Part shown: positions 1-5,747 of the stretch, in pieces | Layout of the letters: each line of letters starts with the position of its first letter | Position numbering within the stretch: position 1 is the stretch's first letter | Origin: Betaproteobacteria bacterium | Lineage (GTDB): Bacteria > Pseudomonadota > Gammaproteobacteria > Burkholderiales > Burkholderiaceae | Length of the DNA: 5,747 nucleotides | Assembly: GCA_947468785.1 (NCBI GenBank) | Contig: CANIMS010000123.1 | Span: forward strand, 1-5,747 | Direction of reading: 5' to 3' | The notes under the pieces: model-generated | Databases searched by the model: none | The model's input: only the letters and a program-made list of their open reading frames with translations | What the model was told of the DNA's origin: nothing | Made by a program: the position numbers and the translations under genes

Positions 1-48
1 AATATTGATTGTTTAAAAATGGTTCTAGATTGGAGAAATCTGCAATGA
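1..48 (+). CDS. bchC: 3' end of a probable bchC (bacteriochlorophyllide a dehydrogenase), partial
   Basis: Frame 1 is open from the window edge and ends at a TGA (46-48), giving the tail NIDCLKMVLDWRNLQ. The stop overlaps the bchX start as ATGA. That coupling, together with the well-established order bchC-bchX-bchY-bchZ in purple bacteria, is the main reason for the call. A tail of the type CLK-(hydrophobic)-LDW also fits my memory of BchC C termini, but I could not align it. BchC oxidises the 3-hydroxyethyl group of bacteriochlorophyllide to the 3-acetyl group, a step close to the COR reaction encoded downstream. Only 15 codons are visible, so the identity rests mostly on context. Confidence 0.6.
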   Translation, partial: NIDCLKMVLDWRNLQ

Positions 49-1052
49 GTTCATCAAGCATCCCAGCAACAGCAACAGTGCAATTCATGGACCTCAAAAA
101 AGAAGCTGCGATTGAACCAGATCCAGTTTCTACGGGCCCTGTGACTAAGGAAACTCAAATCATTGCTATTTATGGCAAAGGTGGAATTGGTAAGAGTTTT
201 ACCCTTGCCAATTTGTCTTACATGATGGCTCAACAAGGTAAGAAAGTACTGTTGATTGGCTGTGATCCTAAAAGTGATACCACCTCACTCTTGTTTGGCG
301 GTAAAGCTTGTCCAACCATTATTGAAACCTCATCGAAGAAAAAGTTAGCCGGTGAGTCTGTTTCGATTGGAGATGTTTGCTTTATACGTGATGGTGTATT
401 TGCGATGGAACTTGGTGGCCCAGAAGTGGGAAGAGGTTGCGGTGGACGCGGCATCATTCATGGCTTTGAAACACTAGAAAAACTTGGCTTCCATGATTGG
501 GGCTTTGACTACGTATTGCTAGACTTTTTAGGAGACGTAGTCTGTGGCGGCTTTGGCTTACCAATTGCGCGCGATATGTGCCAAAAGGTAATCGTTGTTG
601 CTAGTAATGACTTGCAATCTCTTTATGTTGCTAACAACGTTTGTTCAGCAGTTGAATACTTCCGCAAATTAGGCGGTAACGTCGGTGTAGCAGGTATGGT
701 CATTAATAAAGATGACCTCACTGGTGAAGCCCAGGCTTTTGCTGAAAAGGCTGGTATTCCAGTATTGGCGGCTATTCCTGCGAATGAGGATATTCGTCGT
801 AAGAGCGCCAGCTATGAAATTATTGGTCAACCTGGAACACAGTGGGCCCCGCTATTTGAAGAGCTCGCTACCAATGTTTCAGAGGCTCCTCCAGTGCGAC
901 CTAAACCATTAAGCCAAGATGAATTATTGGGCTTGTTCTCTTCAGAAGTTACTGGTCGCGATATTGTGCTCAAGCCAGCGACGGTGAAAGACATGATGGG
1001 CAAAGATGAAGTCGTTAAGAAGACACTCGAAGTTATTTACGACCAAGCCTAA
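45..1052 (+). CDS. bchX: Chlorophyllide a oxidoreductase iron protein BchX (NifH-like ATPase subunit)
   Basis: BchX is the homodimeric, NifH-like [4Fe-4S] ATPase that passes electrons to BchYZ for reduction of the C7=C8 bond of ring B in bacteriochlorophyll a synthesis. The protein is 335 aa, close to the usual family length. Visible motifs are Walker A GKGGIGKS (44-51), the CDPKSDTT nucleotide-binding stretch (73-80), Cys132 in GRGCGG and Cys167 in DVVCGG. The two cysteines match the ligands by which NifH-type dimers hold one shared 4Fe-4S cluster. DFLGD (160-164) is the Walker B/switch II region. About 35 residues precede the P-loop, as is usual for BchX. I chose the ATG at 45 because GGAG (32-35) lies 9 bases upstream and the start overlaps the upstream stop as ATGA. 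An in-frame TTG at 9 would add 12 unlikely residues. The GRGCGG and DVVCGG contexts together with the GKSFTLANLS sequence after the P-loop separate it from BchL. Confidence 0.97.
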   Translation: MSSSSIPATATVQFMDLKKEAAIEPDPVSTGPVTKETQIIAIYGKGGIGKSFTLANLSYMMAQQGKKVLLIGCDPKSDTTSLLFGGKACPTIIETSSKKKLAGESVSIGDVCFIRDGVFAMELGGPEVGRGCGGRGIIHGFETLEKLGFHDWGFDYVLLDFLGDVVCGGFGLPIARDMCQKVIVVASNDLQSLYVANNVCSAVEYFRKLGGNVGVAGMVINKDDLTGEAQAFAEKAGIPVLAAIPANEDIRRKSASYEIIGQPGTQWAPLFEELATNVSEAPPVRPKPLSQDELLGLFSSEVTGRDIVLKPATVKDMMGKDEVVKKTLEVIYDQA

Positions 1053-1076
1053 AAAGATAGAGAGCAATTTTCTGCT

Positions 1077-2615
1077 ATGACTAAAACGATCATTCCGATT
1101 ACGCCAGAGGAAAAGTTAAAGACTGATCCCGCTTTAGGAGATGGCTTGGGTTGTCACTCCGGTGAAGCAGAGATGCTTGCGGCTGCTAAGGCAGCTGGTA
1201 AGTCTGAGACTTTGCAGCAATATGCCAAAGACTATCCTAAGGGTCCGCATGACCAACCACAAAGTATGTGCCCTGCATTTGGTGCCTTACGGGTAGGTTT
1301 GCGGATGCGCAGAACTGCCACGATTCTTTCAGGTTCTGCATGCTGTGTTTATGGTTTAACGTTCACTTCACATTTTTACGGCGCTCGTCGAAGTGTTGGT
1401 TATGTTCCATTCAACTCAGAGACTTTAGTTACTGGAAAGTTATTTGAAGATATACGTGATGCCGTCTATCAAGAAGCAGACCCAGAAAAATATGATGCTA
1501 TCGTCATAATTAATTTATGTGTACCAACTGCTAGTGGCGTACCACTTCAGTTACTACCAAAAGAAATTAATGGCGTCCGTATTATTGGTATTGATGTACC
1601 AGGATTTGGTGTGCCAACACATGCCGAAGCAAAAGATGTATTAGCCGGTGCAATGCTCAATTACGCACGTAATGAAGCGATGTCTGGTCCAGTCCAAGCC
1701 CCACGTACTGGTCGCTCCAGTAAACCAACGATTACTTTATTAGGTGAAATTTTCCCAGCTGATCCAGTTGGTATTGGCATGATGATTGAGCCAATGGGTT
1801 TAGCAGTTGGTGCTTCAGTGCCAACTCGTGAATGGCGTGAAATGTATCAAGCGCTGGATTGTGTAACGGTTGCTGCGCTACATCCTTTCTACACATCTTG
1901 TATTCGGGAATTTGAGGCTGCAGGACGTTCCATTGTTGGCTCAGCTCCGGTAGGCTATGAAGGTACAGCTCGTTGGTTAGAGGCAATTGGTAAATCAACC
2001 AATACTTCACAAGACTTAATTGCAGCAGCACAAAATCGTATCCTCCCAGCGATTAAGGGTGTACTAGCTGCGGCACCGATTAAAGGCCGCATCACATTAA
2101 GTGGTTACGAGGGTTCTGAACTTATCGTGGCGCGTTTGCTGATTGAAAGCGGTGCTGATGTACGTTATGTTGGGTCTGCATGTCCACGTACGCCATGGAG
2201 TGATGAAGATCGTGAATGGCTAGAAGCAAAAGGAGTCCACGTTCAATTCCGCGCGTCCTTAGAGCAAGATTTAGCTGCAATGAAAGAGTTCAAGCCAGAC
2301 TTGGCAATCGGAACGACACCAGTAGTACAGGCGGCTAAGCAAGCTTCCATCCCTTCACTGTATTTTACAAATCTGATTTCTGCACGGCCATTGATGGGGC
2401 CTGCAGGTGCGGGTTCATTAGCGCAAGTGATTAATGCTGCGATTGGCAATCAAGCGCGCTTTGATGAGATGAAGGCTTTCTTTGGTGATGTTGGATCTGG
2501 CTATAAATCTGGTGTTTGGGAAAATGTTCCACAAGATCATCCAGAGTTTAAAGCCGAAGTACGCCGCAAGTTAGAGAAGAAATTGAAGAAGCGCAAAGCT
2601 GAGGAGATGATGTAA
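1077..2615 (+). CDS. bchY: Chlorophyllide a oxidoreductase subunit BchY (NifD/BchN-like)
   Basis: BchY pairs with BchZ to form the catalytic (BchYZ)2 component of COR, which takes electrons from BchX and reduces the chlorin ring B. The protein is 512 aa, near the family norm of about 500. Cys65 (QSMCPAFG), Cys90 (SGSACCVYG) and Cys148 (INLCVP) sit at a constant +3 offset from the three BchY cluster ligands I recall for the Roseobacter denitrificans enzyme (C62, C87, C145); the fourth ligand comes from BchZ. The C terminus is a lysine/arginine-rich helix (about 496-512). The gene starts 24 bases after bchX with only a weak purine-rich RBS (GAGAG, 1060-1064), the poorest in the window, so BchY may depend on read-through ribosomes. 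The stop TAA overlaps the bchZ start by one base (TAATG). The downstream start suits a fixed subunit ratio with BchZ. Confidence 0.97.
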   Translation: MTKTIIPITPEEKLKTDPALGDGLGCHSGEAEMLAAAKAAGKSETLQQYAKDYPKGPHDQPQSMCPAFGALRVGLRMRRTATILSGSACCVYGLTFTSHFYGARRSVGYVPFNSETLVTGKLFEDIRDAVYQEADPEKYDAIVIINLCVPTASGVPLQLLPKEINGVRIIGIDVPGFGVPTHAEAKDVLAGAMLNYARNEAMSGPVQAPRTGRSSKPTITLLGEIFPADPVGIGMMIEPMGLAVGASVPTREWREMYQALDCVTVAALHPFYTSCIREFEAAGRSIVGSAPVGYEGTARWLEAIGKSTNTSQDLIAAAQNRILPAIKGVLAAAPIKGRITLSGYEGSELIVARLLIESGADVRYVGSACPRTPWSDEDREWLEAKGVHVQFRASLEQDLAAMKEFKPDLAIGTTPVVQAAKQASIPSLYFTNLISARPLMGPAGAGSLAQVINAAIGNQARFDEMKAFFGDVGSGYKSGVWENVPQDHPEFKAEVRRKLEKKLKKRKAEEMM

Positions 2616-4072
2616 TGTTTGTCATCGATCATGATCGCGCTGGTGGATATTGGGGTGCAGTATATGTTTTTACTGCCATCAAGGGCTTGCAGGTAGTGAT
2701 TGATGGCCCTGTTGGTTGTGAAAACTTACCCGTCACCTCCGTTTTGCATTACACCGATGCATTGCCTCCACACGAGTTACCGATTGTGGTTACTGGTTTA
2801 GAGGAAGAGCAATTGGGTCGCGAAGGTACCGAAGGTGCCATGAAGCGAGCTCACGCAACCTTGGATCCTGATCTACCGGCGGTCGTAGTAACAGGCTCAA
2901 TTGCAGAAATGATTGGCGGTGGTGTTACTCCCGAAGGCATGAATATTGCTCGCTTCTTGCCAAGAACTATCGATGAAGATCAATGGCAATGTGCTAATCG
3001 GGCGATGTATTGGTTATGGAGTGAGTACGGCACTCGCAAGATTCCAGAGCGCAAACCTAGAGCAGAAGGTGAGAAGCCACGTGTCAATATTATTGGCCCA
3101 TGCTACGGCACTTTCAATATGCCTAGCGATCTAGCAGAAATTCGTCGCCTAGCTGAAGGTATTGGCGCTGAAATTAATATGGTCTTCCCGCTAGGATCTC
3201 ATTTGGCAGATGTTGAGAACTTGGTCAACGCAGATGTAAATATCTGTATGTATCGTGAATTTGGTCGCATGCTCTGTGAAGCCTTAGAGCGTCCTTATTT
3301 GCAAGCTCCTGTTGGTTTGCATAGCACTACCCAATTCTTGCGTAAGTTGGGTGAGCTACTTGGCCTGGATCCAGAGCCATTTATTGAGCGTGAGAAACAT
3401 ACCACCATTAAGCCTATCTGGGACTTATGGCGTTCAGTGACCCAAGATTTCTTCAGTACTGCAAGTTATGCAGTCGTTGCGAATGAAACCTATACCCGAG
3501 GCATCCGTCATTTCTTATCAGATGAGATGGGTTTACCTTGTAGTTTTGCTGTTCCAAGAAAGCCTGGCGAAAAAACTAATAATCAAGATGTACGTAAGCT
3601 AACAAAAGAAAAGCCTCCGTTAGTCATGTTTGGAAGTTACAACGAAAGAATGTATTTGGCTGAGACCGGTAGTAAGGCCTCTTATATTCCCGCATCATTC
3701 CCTGGCGCAATTATTCGTCGTCATACCGGCACTCCATTTATGGGTTATGCGGGCGCGACATACATCATTCAAGAATTTTGCAACGGATTATTTGACGCAC
3801 TCTTTTATATCTTGCCATTGGGCACGGATATGGACAAGGTTGATGCCTCTCTAACCCGCACTTATCGCTCCAACTCTCTACCTTGGGATCAGGACGCTCA
3901 GAAATTGGTGGCTGACTACATTAAAACTAGACCAGTTCTGATTCAGATTTCTGCAGCTAAAGAAATGCGTGATCGTGTAGAGCAAGAAGCAGAGAAAGCT
4001 GGCGAAGAAAGAATTACCGCTGCAAGAGTGAAGTCTTCTTGCAAAGAAATCACTGAGGAGGTCGAGGCATGA
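2615..4072 (+). CDS. bchZ: Chlorophyllide a oxidoreductase subunit BchZ (NifK/BchB-like)
   Basis: BchZ is the second subunit of the COR catalytic component and shares the [4Fe-4S] cluster and the substrate pocket with BchY. It is 485 aa. The N terminus ([19 protein letters not shown]) is the near-invariant BchZ start. Cys35 in GPVGCENLP matches exactly the single BchZ cluster ligand I recall from the R. denitrificans enzyme, and completes the set of three BchY cysteines. Further family signatures are the [13 protein letters not shown] stretch (about residues 92-104) and the C-terminal [13 protein letters not shown] region. The last roughly 40 residues are highly charged and probably helical. 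The start has a good RBS, GAGGAG (2601-2606), 8 bases upstream, inside bchY. The stop overlaps the next ORF as ATGA. I see no frameshift or missing key residue. Confidence 0.97.
   Translation: MFVIDHDRAGGYWGAVYVFTAIKGLQVVIDGPVGCENLPVTSVLHYTDALPPHELPIVVTGLEEEQLGREGTEGAMKRAHATLDPDLPAVVVTGSIAEMIGGGVTPEGMNIARFLPRTIDEDQWQCANRAMYWLWSEYGTRKIPERKPRAEGEKPRVNIIGPCYGTFNMPSDLAEIRRLAEGIGAEINMVFPLGSHLADVENLVNADVNICMYREFGRMLCEALERPYLQAPVGLHSTTQFLRKLGELLGLDPEPFIEREKHTTIKPIWDLWRSVTQDFFSTASYAVVANETYTRGIRHFLSDEMGLPCSFAVPRKPGEKTNNQDVRKLTKEKPPLVMFGSYNERMYLAETGSKASYIPASFPGAIIRRHTGTPFMGYAGATYIIQEFCNGLFDALFYILPLGTDMDKVDASLTRTYRSNSLPWDQDAQKLVADYIKTRPVLIQISAAKEMRDRVEQEAEKAGEERITAARVKSSCKEITEEVEA
4055..4061 (+). promoter_or_regulatory. 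Ribosome binding site of the 49-codon ORF upstream of pufB
   Basis: GAGGAGG lies 7 bases before the ATG at 4069, inside the last codons of bchZ. A strong Shine-Dalgarno match at ideal spacing before a very short ORF is one of the main reasons to regard that ORF as translated. It could partly be chance, since GAG GAG codes for two glutamates of BchZ. Confidence 0.6.
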
Positions 4073-4218
4073 TTTCTTTAATGATCAAAGATGATTACAA
4101 CAAATCAATCGATTTGTTGGAAACAGGATGTGGCATGCCGTACGCTACAGCCCATGCCGCGCGGGTTAAGCGCGGTAACGGCCGCAAGGCTATTTTAGAA
4201 GGAGGTATTAGGTTATGA
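4069..4218 (+). CDS. Small unassigned protein or leader peptide between bchZ and pufB (49 aa)
   Basis: This ORF fills the position where alphaproteobacteria often carry pufQ, but it is not recognisably PufQ: PufQ is about 75 aa with a membrane span, and this product has no hydrophobic segment. The N-terminal half is polar ([12 protein letters not shown]), and the C-terminal half is basic and Gly/Ala-rich ([21 protein letters not shown]). Its ATG overlaps the bchZ stop as ATGA and its TGA overlaps the pufB start as ATGA. It has a good RBS at 7 bases, so ribosomes could pass from bchZ into pufB through it. The second half is G+C-rich (41 of 60 bases at 4131-4190), unlike the flanking genes. Two hairpins lie inside it (4098-4119 and 4156-4176). 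It may be a real small protein, a leader peptide whose translation opens or closes these hairpins, or mainly a structured RNA spacer. A second in-frame ATG at 4081 is an alternative start. Function is unknown. Confidence 0.55.
   Translation: MISLMIKDDYNKSIDLLETGCGMPYATAHAARVKRGNGRKAILEGGIRL
4098..4119 (+). promoter_or_regulatory. Perfect 9-bp hairpin inside the bchZ-pufB spacer ORF
   Basis: CAACAAATC (4098-4106) pairs perfectly with GATTTGTTG (4111-4119) across the 4-base loop AATC. It lies about 100 bases upstream of the pufB start. No U-run follows, so it is unlikely to be an intrinsic terminator. In Rhodobacter, 5' hairpins near pufB are known to affect stability of the pufBA transcript; a similar role here is inference. 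Confidence 0.5.
4156..4176 (+). promoter_or_regulatory. GC-rich hairpin just upstream of the pufB ribosome binding site
   Basis: CCGCGC (4157-4162) pairs perfectly with GCGCGG (4170-4175) around the loop GGGTTAA, with a G-U pair (4156/4176) closing the base. The right arm can instead pair GCGG (4172-4175) with CCGC (4182-4185), so two folds exclude each other. The structure ends 24 bases before the pufB Shine-Dalgarno at 4201 and could act as a 5' stabiliser of a processed pufBA mRNA or as a translational switch. The fold is seen in the sequence; the role is inferred. Confidence 0.45.
4201..4205 (+). promoter_or_regulatory. Strong ribosome binding site of pufB
   Basis: GGAGG, 9 bases before the pufB ATG at 4215 and within the context AAGGAGGT, is the best Shine-Dalgarno match in the window. 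It fits a gene whose product is needed in many copies per reaction centre. It lies in the last codons of the upstream 49-codon ORF. Confidence 0.8.
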
Positions 4219-4367
4219 GCGACCACAGAACAGGTTCAATATCCGGCCTTACTGATGACGAAGCCAAGGAGTTTCACCAGTTGTATATCCAAGGTTTAGT
4301 TGGTTTTGTTTCTATTGCAGTAGTAGCCCATATTTTGGTTTGGGCTTGGCGTCCTTGGTTCCATTGA
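4215..4367 (+). CDS. pufB: Light-harvesting 1 (B870) beta polypeptide PufB
   Basis: This is the beta chain of the LH1 antenna ring that surrounds the reaction centre in the inner (intracytoplasmic) membrane and binds bacteriochlorophyll a and carotenoid with PufA. It is 50 aa, typical for the family. The signature [15 protein letters not shown] (8-24... beginning at Ser10 with [12 protein letters not shown]) is followed by one membrane span (about 25-43). His39 is the BChl ligand and Trp48 lies at +9 from it, the LH1-type hydrogen-bonding position; His21 is the second conserved histidine. The C terminus RPWFH is typical. The start overlaps the stop of the preceding small ORF as ATGA, and the RBS is strong. 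Unusually, it is not followed directly by pufA: 28 bases and then a 74-codon ORF intervene. Confidence 0.97.
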   Translation: MSDHRTGSISGLTDDEAKEFHQLYIQGLVGFVSIAVVAHILVWAWRPWFH

Positions 4368-4395
4368 AATCAGACTAAATCTTAGGGGAAATGAA

Positions 4396-4620
4396 ATGAA
4401 AAATGATCACGTTATGAGCAGGGAAAAAAATATGATTAGAGAGGATTCGATCTCTTTCAATCTTATTTTTATTTTGTGTTTTTTAGTGTGCTTTGTTATT
4501 TCTTTATTTACCCAGATTTTGCCCAAAAAGTGGGGTTCTTGGCTTCCAGGAGCTGAAGAAAAATCACTTATAGATGGTACGAAGTCCGCAGTATATGGTT
4601 TTATGTCTTACTTAAATTAG
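4396..4620 (+). CDS. Unassigned small single-span membrane protein between pufB and pufA (74 aa)
   Basis: I do not recognise the family. The product has a charged N terminus (1-17), one strongly hydrophobic span (about 19-42, with Cys28 and Cys32 inside it), a KKWGSWLPG turn (44-52) and an amphipathic tail ending GFMSYLN. It lacks the His ligand of LH1 alpha or beta chains. In size it resembles other small photosynthetic membrane proteins such as PufQ or PufX, but PufX normally follows pufM and I see no convincing shared motif. AGGGG (4384-4388) lies 7 bases before the ATG at 4396. The ATG at 4432 (62 aa) has AGGG (4420-4423) 8 bases upstream and starts just before the membrane span, so it is a real alternative. 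The stop TAG overlaps the pufA RBS, so it is cotranscribed and probably coupled. A role in LH1 assembly, ring opening or reaction-centre contact is inference from context. The DNA around the span is AT-rich. Confidence 0.75.
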   Translation: MKNDHVMSREKNMIREDSISFNLIFILCFLVCFVISLFTQILPKKWGSWLPGAEEKSLIDGTKSAVYGFMSYLN

Positions 4621-4629
4621 GAGAAGATT

Positions 4630-4836
4630 ATGTGGAGAATTTGGAAACTGTATGATCCTTTGCGATCAATGGTTGTTCAAGGTATTTTTCTGTTTGGTCT
4701 TGCAGCAATGATTCACTTGATTTTGTTGAGCAGTGTTCGTTACAACTGGTTAGATGGTTTAAGTCAAGCCCAGTTCAAGGCGATGGAAGCAAAACAAGGT
4801 TCTGCAATGCCACCATCAGTTCCAGCAGCAAAGTAA
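4630..4836 (+). CDS. pufA: Light-harvesting 1 (B870) alpha polypeptide PufA
   Basis: This is the alpha chain of LH1, which pairs with PufB in the inner membrane and binds bacteriochlorophyll a. It is 68 aa. The N terminus [12 protein letters not shown] is the classic LH1 alpha start. A membrane span (about 13-35) contains His29 as BChl ligand, and Trp40 lies at +11 in YNWL, the LH1-type hydrogen-bond donor position. After NWL comes a tail of about 27 residues with an Ala/Pro/Ser-rich end, longer than in many alpha chains; an extended tail also fits my memory of Rubrivivax gelatinosus LH1 alpha. The RBS AGGAG (4619-4623) is 6 bases from the ATG and overlaps the stop of the upstream orf74. A hairpin follows in the gap to pufL. 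Confidence 0.97.
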   Translation: MWRIWKLYDPLRSMVVQGIFLFGLAAMIHLILLSSVRYNWLDGLSQAQFKAMEAKQGSAMPPSVPAAK

Positions 4837-4851
4837 TTTGTATAAAAAAAT

Positions 4852-4899
4852 GGTGAATAGGGTTAGGTTAAATCGCTGTTTAGCTCAACCCTATTTATC
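4852..4899 (+). promoter_or_regulatory. Intercistronic pufA-pufL hairpin (probable mRNA stabiliser)
   Basis: AATAGGGTT (4856-4864) pairs perfectly with AACCCTATT (4887-4895). After one A-C mismatch, 4866-4872 pairs with 4879-4885 (two G-U pairs) around the loop TCGCTG. The outer pairs 4852-4855/4896-4899 extend the stem to about 20 pairs. No U-run follows, so it is not a standard terminator. In Rhodobacter capsulatus a hairpin at this place blocks 3'-to-5' decay and makes pufBA mRNA more abundant than pufLM. The same position here strongly suggests the same job: more LH1 than reaction centre. Confidence 0.85.
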
Positions 4900-4921
4900 C
4901 ATTCATTGGAGAATATAAAAA

Positions 4922-5746
4922 ATGGCCATGCTAAGTTTTGAGAGAAAGTACCGAGTTCGTGGTGGTACCTTAGTTGGTGGGGACTTATTCGATTTTTGGG
5001 TAGGGCCGTTTTATGTTGGGTTTTTTGGTGTTACTACTGTCTTCTTTGCCTTCTTAGGCACTGCGCTGATTTTGTGGGGCGCTTCACAAGGGCCCACGTG
5101 GAACCCTTGGCAGATCAATATTGCACCACCAGATATTAGTTATGGATTAGGTTTTGCTCCCTTATTGAAAGGTGGGCTCTGGCAGCTGATTACAGTTTGT
5201 GCTCTAGGAGCATTCCTTTCCTGGGCTTTACGTGAAATCGAAATTTGCCGAAAACTCGGCATGGGACTTCACGTTCCTTTTGCCTACTTAATGGCGGTAT
5301 TTGCTTATTTCACACTGGTTGTTATTCGGCCTGTACTGATGGGCGCCTGGGGTCATGGCTTTCCATACGGAATTTTGAGTCACCTTGATTGGGTATCCAA
5401 TACGGGTTATCAGTATCTACATTTTCATTACAACCCAGCGCATATGATTGCGGTGACTTTATTCTTTACCACCACCTTTGCATTGGTATTGCATGGTGGC
5501 TTGGTCTTGTCGTCCACTAATCCACAAAAAGGGCAGTTTGTTAAAACGCCTGAGCATGAGGATACCTTCTTTAGAGATGCAATCGGATACTCAATCGGAA
5601 CTCTAGGCATTCATCGCCTTGGATTATTTTTAGCTCTAGCAGCAGTTTTCTGGAGTGCCGTGTGTATTGTGATTAGCGGCCCATTCTGGACTCGTGGTTG
5701 GCCAGAGTGGTGGGGTTGGTGGTTGAACCTACCAATTTGGCGATAA
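4922..5746 (+). CDS. pufL: Photosynthetic reaction centre L subunit PufL
   Basis: PufL is one of the two core membrane subunits of the type II (quinone) reaction centre; with PufM it holds the BChl special pair, accessory BChls, bacteriopheophytins, quinones and non-haem iron. The protein is complete, 274 aa, with five membrane helices. Its residues match the Rhodobacter sphaeroides L subunit at a constant +1 offset (initiator Met counted). His154 and His174 are the BChl ligands; His191 and His231 are the iron ligands. Glu213, Asp214 and Ser224 lie on the QB proton path. Also conserved are Glu105, His117, Tyr163 between special pair and cytochrome, and His169. It ends at PIWR, so it lacks the extra tail of the 282-aa R. 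sphaeroides protein. The start MAML fits the family's MALLSFERKY; GGAG (4908-4911) is 10 bases upstream. The stop is at 5744-5746, one base before the window edge, and pufM is expected next. Confidence 0.98.
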   Translation: MAMLSFERKYRVRGGTLVGGDLFDFWVGPFYVGFFGVTTVFFAFLGTALILWGASQGPTWNPWQINIAPPDISYGLGFAPLLKGGLWQLITVCALGAFLSWALREIEICRKLGMGLHVPFAYLMAVFAYFTLVVIRPVLMGAWGHGFPYGILSHLDWVSNTGYQYLHFHYNPAHMIAVTLFFTTTFALVLHGGLVLSSTNPQKGQFVKTPEHEDTFFRDAIGYSIGTLGIHRLGLFLALAAVFWSAVCIVISGPFWTRGWPEWWGWWLNLPIWR

Positions 5747-5747
5747 G

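Noticed and set aside
9..44. TTG start adding 12 residues to BchX
   Set aside because: The ATG at 45 has GGAG at good spacing and overlaps the upstream stop as ATGA; the extra residues overlap the likely bchC end.
1732..2449. Antisense open frames opposite bchY
   Set aside because: They lie wholly inside a well-supported conserved gene, and their products show no recognisable motif.
4129..4149. Possible PpsR/CrtJ site (TGT...ACA)
   Set aside because: The half-sites are 15 bases apart rather than 12, and the position is inside the transcript.
4069..4218. Calling the 49-codon ORF pufQ
   Set aside because: Position fits, but there is no membrane span and it is much shorter than PufQ; no shared motif is visible.
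4391..4399. ATG at 4391 as a start for orf74
   Set aside because: It reads ATG AAA TGA and stops at once.
4852..4899. Intrinsic terminator after pufA
   Set aside because: No U-run follows the stem, and pufL begins 22 bases later and must be cotranscribed; a decay-blocking hairpin fits better.
4928..4930. Third codon ATG as the pufL start
   Set aside because: The family begins M-A-x-L-SFERKY, which fits the ATG at 4922, and spacing to GGAG is better there.

Overview
The window is a piece of the photosynthesis gene cluster of an anoxygenic phototrophic proteobacterium. All genes lie on the + strand in the order (bchC 3' end)-bchX-bchY-bchZ-small ORF-pufB-orf74-pufA-pufL. The bchCXYZ-puf order is the classical purple-bacterial 'superoperon'. 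Low G+C (roughly mid-40s % by eye), an alanine/proline-containing C-terminal tail on the LH1 alpha chain, and the gene content suggest a betaproteobacterium of the Burkholderiales. A low-GC freshwater lineage such as Polynucleobacter is a plausible guess, but this is inference and not a sequence match.

Bases 1-4072 carry the end of a likely bchC and then the three complete subunits of chlorophyllide a oxidoreductase (COR). BchX is the NifH-like ATPase and electron donor. BchY and BchZ form the NifDK-like catalytic unit, which reduces ring B of the chlorin on the way to bacteriochlorophyll a. The genes are tightly packed: a 4-base overlap into bchX, 24 bases between bchX and bchY, and a 1-base overlap between bchY and bchZ.

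Bases 4069-4921 hold the light-harvesting 1 (LH1) genes and the unusual part of the window. Between bchZ and pufB, where alphaproteobacteria usually have pufQ, sits a 49-codon ORF without a membrane segment. It is joined to both neighbours by ATGA overlaps and contains two strong hairpins. Between pufB (LH1 beta) and pufA (LH1 alpha), which normally lie side by side, sits a 74-codon single-membrane-span protein that I cannot assign. A long, nearly perfect hairpin fills the pufA-pufL gap and matches in position the mRNA-stabilising intercistronic hairpin known from Rhodobacter.

Bases 4922-5746 are a complete pufL (reaction centre L subunit) with all pigment, iron and proton-path residues; the window ends one base after its stop. 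Together the genes make the pigment (COR), the LH1 antenna ring and half of the reaction-centre core. The segmented mRNA structure probably sets the antenna to reaction-centre ratio.
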